A stretch of 64,000 nt of DNA from Manis javanica (taxonomy: Eukaryota; Chordata; Mammalia; Pholidota; Manidae), in the NCBI RefSeq assembly GCF_040802235.1, contig NC_133172.1, positions 31,949,738 to 32,013,737 on the forward strand, given 5' to 3'. The notes under the pieces are model-generated. The model was given only the letters and a program-made list of their open reading frames with translations. It made no database searches and was not told the DNA's origin. The first letter of the stretch is position 1. The number at the start of each line of letters is the position of its first letter. Positions 61,241 to 64,000 of the stretch are shown here, one piece after another. The translations under genes were made by a program, and so were the position numbers.

Positions 61241-64000
61241 TTATACTCCACATATGAGTGAAATCATTTGGTATTTCTCTTTCTCCTCTTGGCTTATTTC
61301 ACTGAGCATAATACCCTCCAGCTCCATCCATGTTGCTGCAAATGGTAGGAGTTGCCCTCTTCTTATGGCTAAGTAGTATTCTATTGTGTATATGTACCAC
61401 ATCTTCTTTATCCATTCATCTATCAATGGACATTTAGGTTGCTTCCAATTCTTGGCTATTGTAAATAGTGCTGTGATAAACATAAGGGTGCATCTTTCTT
61501 TCTCATACTTGATTGCTGCGTTCTTAGGGTAAATTCCTAGGAGTGGAATTCCTGGGTCAAATGGTAGGTCTGTTTTGAGCATTTTGATGAACCTCCATAC
61601 TGCTTTCCACAATGGATGAACTAATTTACATTCCCACCAGCAGTGTAGGAGGGTTCCCCTTTCTCCACAGCCTCGCCAACATTTGTTGTTGTTTGTCTTT
61701 TGGATGGCAGCCATCATTACTGGTGTGAGGTGATATCTCATTGTAGTTTTAATTTGCATTTCTCTGATAATTAGCGATGTGGAGCATCTTTTCATGTGTC
61801 TGTTGGCCATCTGTATTTCTTTTTTGGAGAACTGTCTGTTCAGTTCCTCTGCCCATTTTTTAATTGGATTATTTGTTTTCTGTTTGTTGAGGCGTGTGAG
61901 CTCTTTATATATTTTGGATGTCAATTCCTTATCGGATCTGTCATTTACAAATATATTCTCCAATACTGTAGGGTACCTATTTGTTCTATTGATGGTGTCT
62001 TTTGCTGTACAGAAGCTTTTCAGCTTAATATAGTCCCACTTGTTCATTTTTGCTGTTGTTTCCCTTGCCCGGGGAGATATGTTCAAGAAGAGGTCACTCA
62101 TGTTTATGTCTAAGAGGTTTTTGTCTATGTTTTTTTCTAAGAGTTTTATGGTTTCATGACTTACATTCAGGTCTTTGATCCATTTTGAATTTACTTTTGT
62201 GTATGGGGTTAGACAATCGTCCAGTTTCATTCTCCTACATGTAGCTGTCCAGTTTTGCCAGCACCATCTGTTGAAGAGACTGTCATTTTGCCATTGTATG
62301 TCCATGGCTCCTTTATCAAATATTAATTGACCATATATGTTTGGGTTAATGTCTGGAGTCTCTAATCTGTTCCACTGGTCTGTGGCTGTCTTCTTGTGCC
62401 AGTACCAAATTGTCTTGATTACTAATGGCTTTGTAATAGAGCTTGAATTTGGGGAGTAAGATCCCCCCTACTTTAATCTTCTGTTTCAGGATTGCTTTGG
62501 CTATTTGGGGTCTTTGGTGTTTCCATATGAATTTTAGAACTATTTATTCCAGTTCATTGAAGAATGTTGCTGGTAATTTGATAGGGATTACATCAAATCT
62601 GTATATTGCTTTGGGCAGGATGGCCATTTTGATGATATTAATTCTTCCTAGCCTTGAGCATGGGATGGGTTTCCTTTGTTAGTATCCACTTTAATTTATC
62701 TTAAGAGTGACTTGCAGTTTTCAGGGTATAGGTCTTTCACTTCTTTGGTTAGGTTTATTCCTAGGTATTTTATTCTTTTTGATGCAATTGTGAATGGAAT
62801 TGTTTTCCTGATTTCTCTTTTTATTGGTTCATTGATAGTATATAGGAAAGCCACAGATTTCTGTGTGTTAATTTTGTATCCTACAACTTTGCTGTATTCC
62901 GATATCAGTTCTAGTAGTTTTGGAGTGGAGTCTTTAGGGTTTTTTGTGTACAATATCATATCATCTGCAAATAGTGACAGTTTAATTTCTTCTTTACCAA
63001 TCTGGATTCCTTGTATTTCTTTGTTTTGTCTGATTGCCATGGCTAGGACCTCCAGTACTATGTTAAATAACAGTGGGGAGAGTGGGCATCCCTGTCTAGT
63101 TCCCAATCTCAGAGGAAAAGCTTTCAGCTTCTGGCTGTTCAGTATAATGTTGGCTGTGGGTTTATCATATATGGCCTTTATTATGTTGAGGTATTAGCCC
63201 TCTATTCCCATTTTGCTGAGAGTTTTTATCATGAATGGATGTTGAATTTTGTCAAATGCTTTTTCAGCATCTATGGAGATGATCATGTGGTTTTTGTCTT
63301 TCATTTTGTTGATGTGGTGTATAATTTGATGGATTTTCGAATGTTGTACCATCTTGCATCCTTGGGATGAATCCCAATTGGTCATGGTGTATGATCATTT
63401 TGATATGCTGTAGAATTCTGTTTGCTAATATTTTATTGAGTATTTTTCCATCTACATTCATCAGGGATATTGGTCTGTAATTTTCTTTTTTGGTTGGGTC
63501 TTTACCTGGTTTTGGTATTAGGGTGATGTTGGCTTCATAGAATGAGTTTGGGAGTATTCCCTCCTCTTCTATTTTTTGGAAAACTTCAAGGAGAATGGGT
63601 ATTATGTCTTTTCTGTGTGTCTGATAAAATTCTGAGGTAAATCCATCCGGCCCCGGGGTTTTGTTCTTGGGTAGTTTTATGATTACTGATTCAATTCCGT
63701 TGCTGGTAATTGGTCTGTTTAGATTTTATGTTTCTTTCTGGGTCAGTCTTGCAAGGTTGTATTTTTCTAGGAAGTTGTCCATTTCTCCTAGGGTTTCCAG
63801 TTTGTTGGCATATAGGTTTTCATAGTAGTCTTTAATAATTCCTTGTATTTCTGTGGAGTCTGTCATGATTTTTCCATTCTTGTTTCTGATTCTGGTGATG
63901 TGTGTTGATTCTCTTTTTTTCTTAATAAGTTTGGCTAGAGGCTTATCTATTTTGTTTATTTTCTCAAAGAACCAGCTCTTGGCTTCATTGATTTTTGCTA
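61241..64000 (-). pseudogene. Broken L1 ORF2 of chimera copy B (partial)
   Basis: The C-terminal 354 codons are continuous (62305-61241), including the Cys motif [18 protein letters not shown] and the ISLICGV tail. Upstream the frame is broken between 62305 and 62696 and again near 63190 and 63350. The reverse transcriptase FADD is in the 63106-62696 piece. N-terminal domains lie beyond the window edge. This copy is inert, unlike L1-A, its close relative. Confidence 0.9.

Larger units (their letters stand above)
59094..64000 (-). mobile_element. L1-ERV chimeric insertion (copy B), runs off right edge
   Basis: In sense (minus) order: L1 ORF2 (64000-61241), L1 3'UTR, an A/GAAA-rich junction (about 60890-60915), an ERV segment (60889-59106) and a 12-nt A tail (59105-59094) joined directly to the ORF2 of L1-E. 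The single A tail sits 18 nt after the LTR AATAAA (59129-59124). The L1-ERV junction is the same as in L1-A at 532-558. The whole therefore behaves as one L1-type insertion. The 5' end and right-hand target duplication are outside the window. Confidence 0.75.

Noticed and set aside
12142..64000. TENT4B exon 2 and later exons
   Set aside because: I looked for coding sequence of the conserved nucleotidyltransferase start and found nothing convincing. Intron 1 appears to fill the rest, but a short exon could be missed by eye.

Overview
The window is nuclear DNA of a placental mammal. It holds one recognisable host exon, the first coding exon of TENT4B (PAPD5; non-canonical poly(A) polymerase) at 11540-12135 on the + strand, set in a CpG island. 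Most of the rest is transposable-element sequence: L1 LINEs of several ages, ancient L2 and MIR relics, solo LTRs, two DNA-transposon fossils and dinucleotide repeats. I saw no young SINE of the primate, rodent, ruminant or carnivore types. Together with the L1 and ERV sequence style this suggests a SINE-poor lineage such as pangolins, but that is an inference from memory and weakly held.

Layout. 1-531: 3' piece of a class-II-like endogenous retrovirus (ERV), minus strand. 532-7430: full-length minus-strand L1 (called L1-A) with both ORFs open and a tandem-monomer 5'UTR. 7431-10500: old L1 and L2 debris. 10600-12350: CpG island and TENT4B exon 1. 12136 to the right edge: apparently TENT4B intron 1 (no further exon recognised), with a full-length but broken L1-B (17553-23858, with target-site duplications), a nest of insertions (25.9-28.9 kb), a long old L1 (32.1-35.3 kb), an LTR (37.6 kb), a truncated young L1-C (38195-39671, 19-bp duplications), many ancient L1 pieces, a hAT-type element (45324-45643), a solo LTR (47.2 kb) and a second nest (55.6-64 kb) of L1-D, L1-E and a chimeric insertion.

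The most notable structure is an L1-ERV chimera. At both ends of the window a minus-strand L1 runs, through the same A-rich junction, into the same ERV segment. That segment has an integrase C-terminus, an Env transmembrane subunit, a polypurine tract and LTR U3-R. In the right-hand copy the composite ends in a poly(A) tract placed 18 nt after the LTR's AATAAA. A third copy at 27.8-28.5 kb has only the ERV end, is 5'-truncated, and has L1-type target-site duplications. The simplest reading is an L1 lineage that took over an ERV 3' end, with its LTR polyadenylation signal, and moved it as a unit.

The host exon is unlikely to interact with the repeats except through regulation. L1-A starts about 4.1 kb upstream of TENT4B and points away from it, so any antisense promoter in its 5'UTR would fire toward TENT4B.
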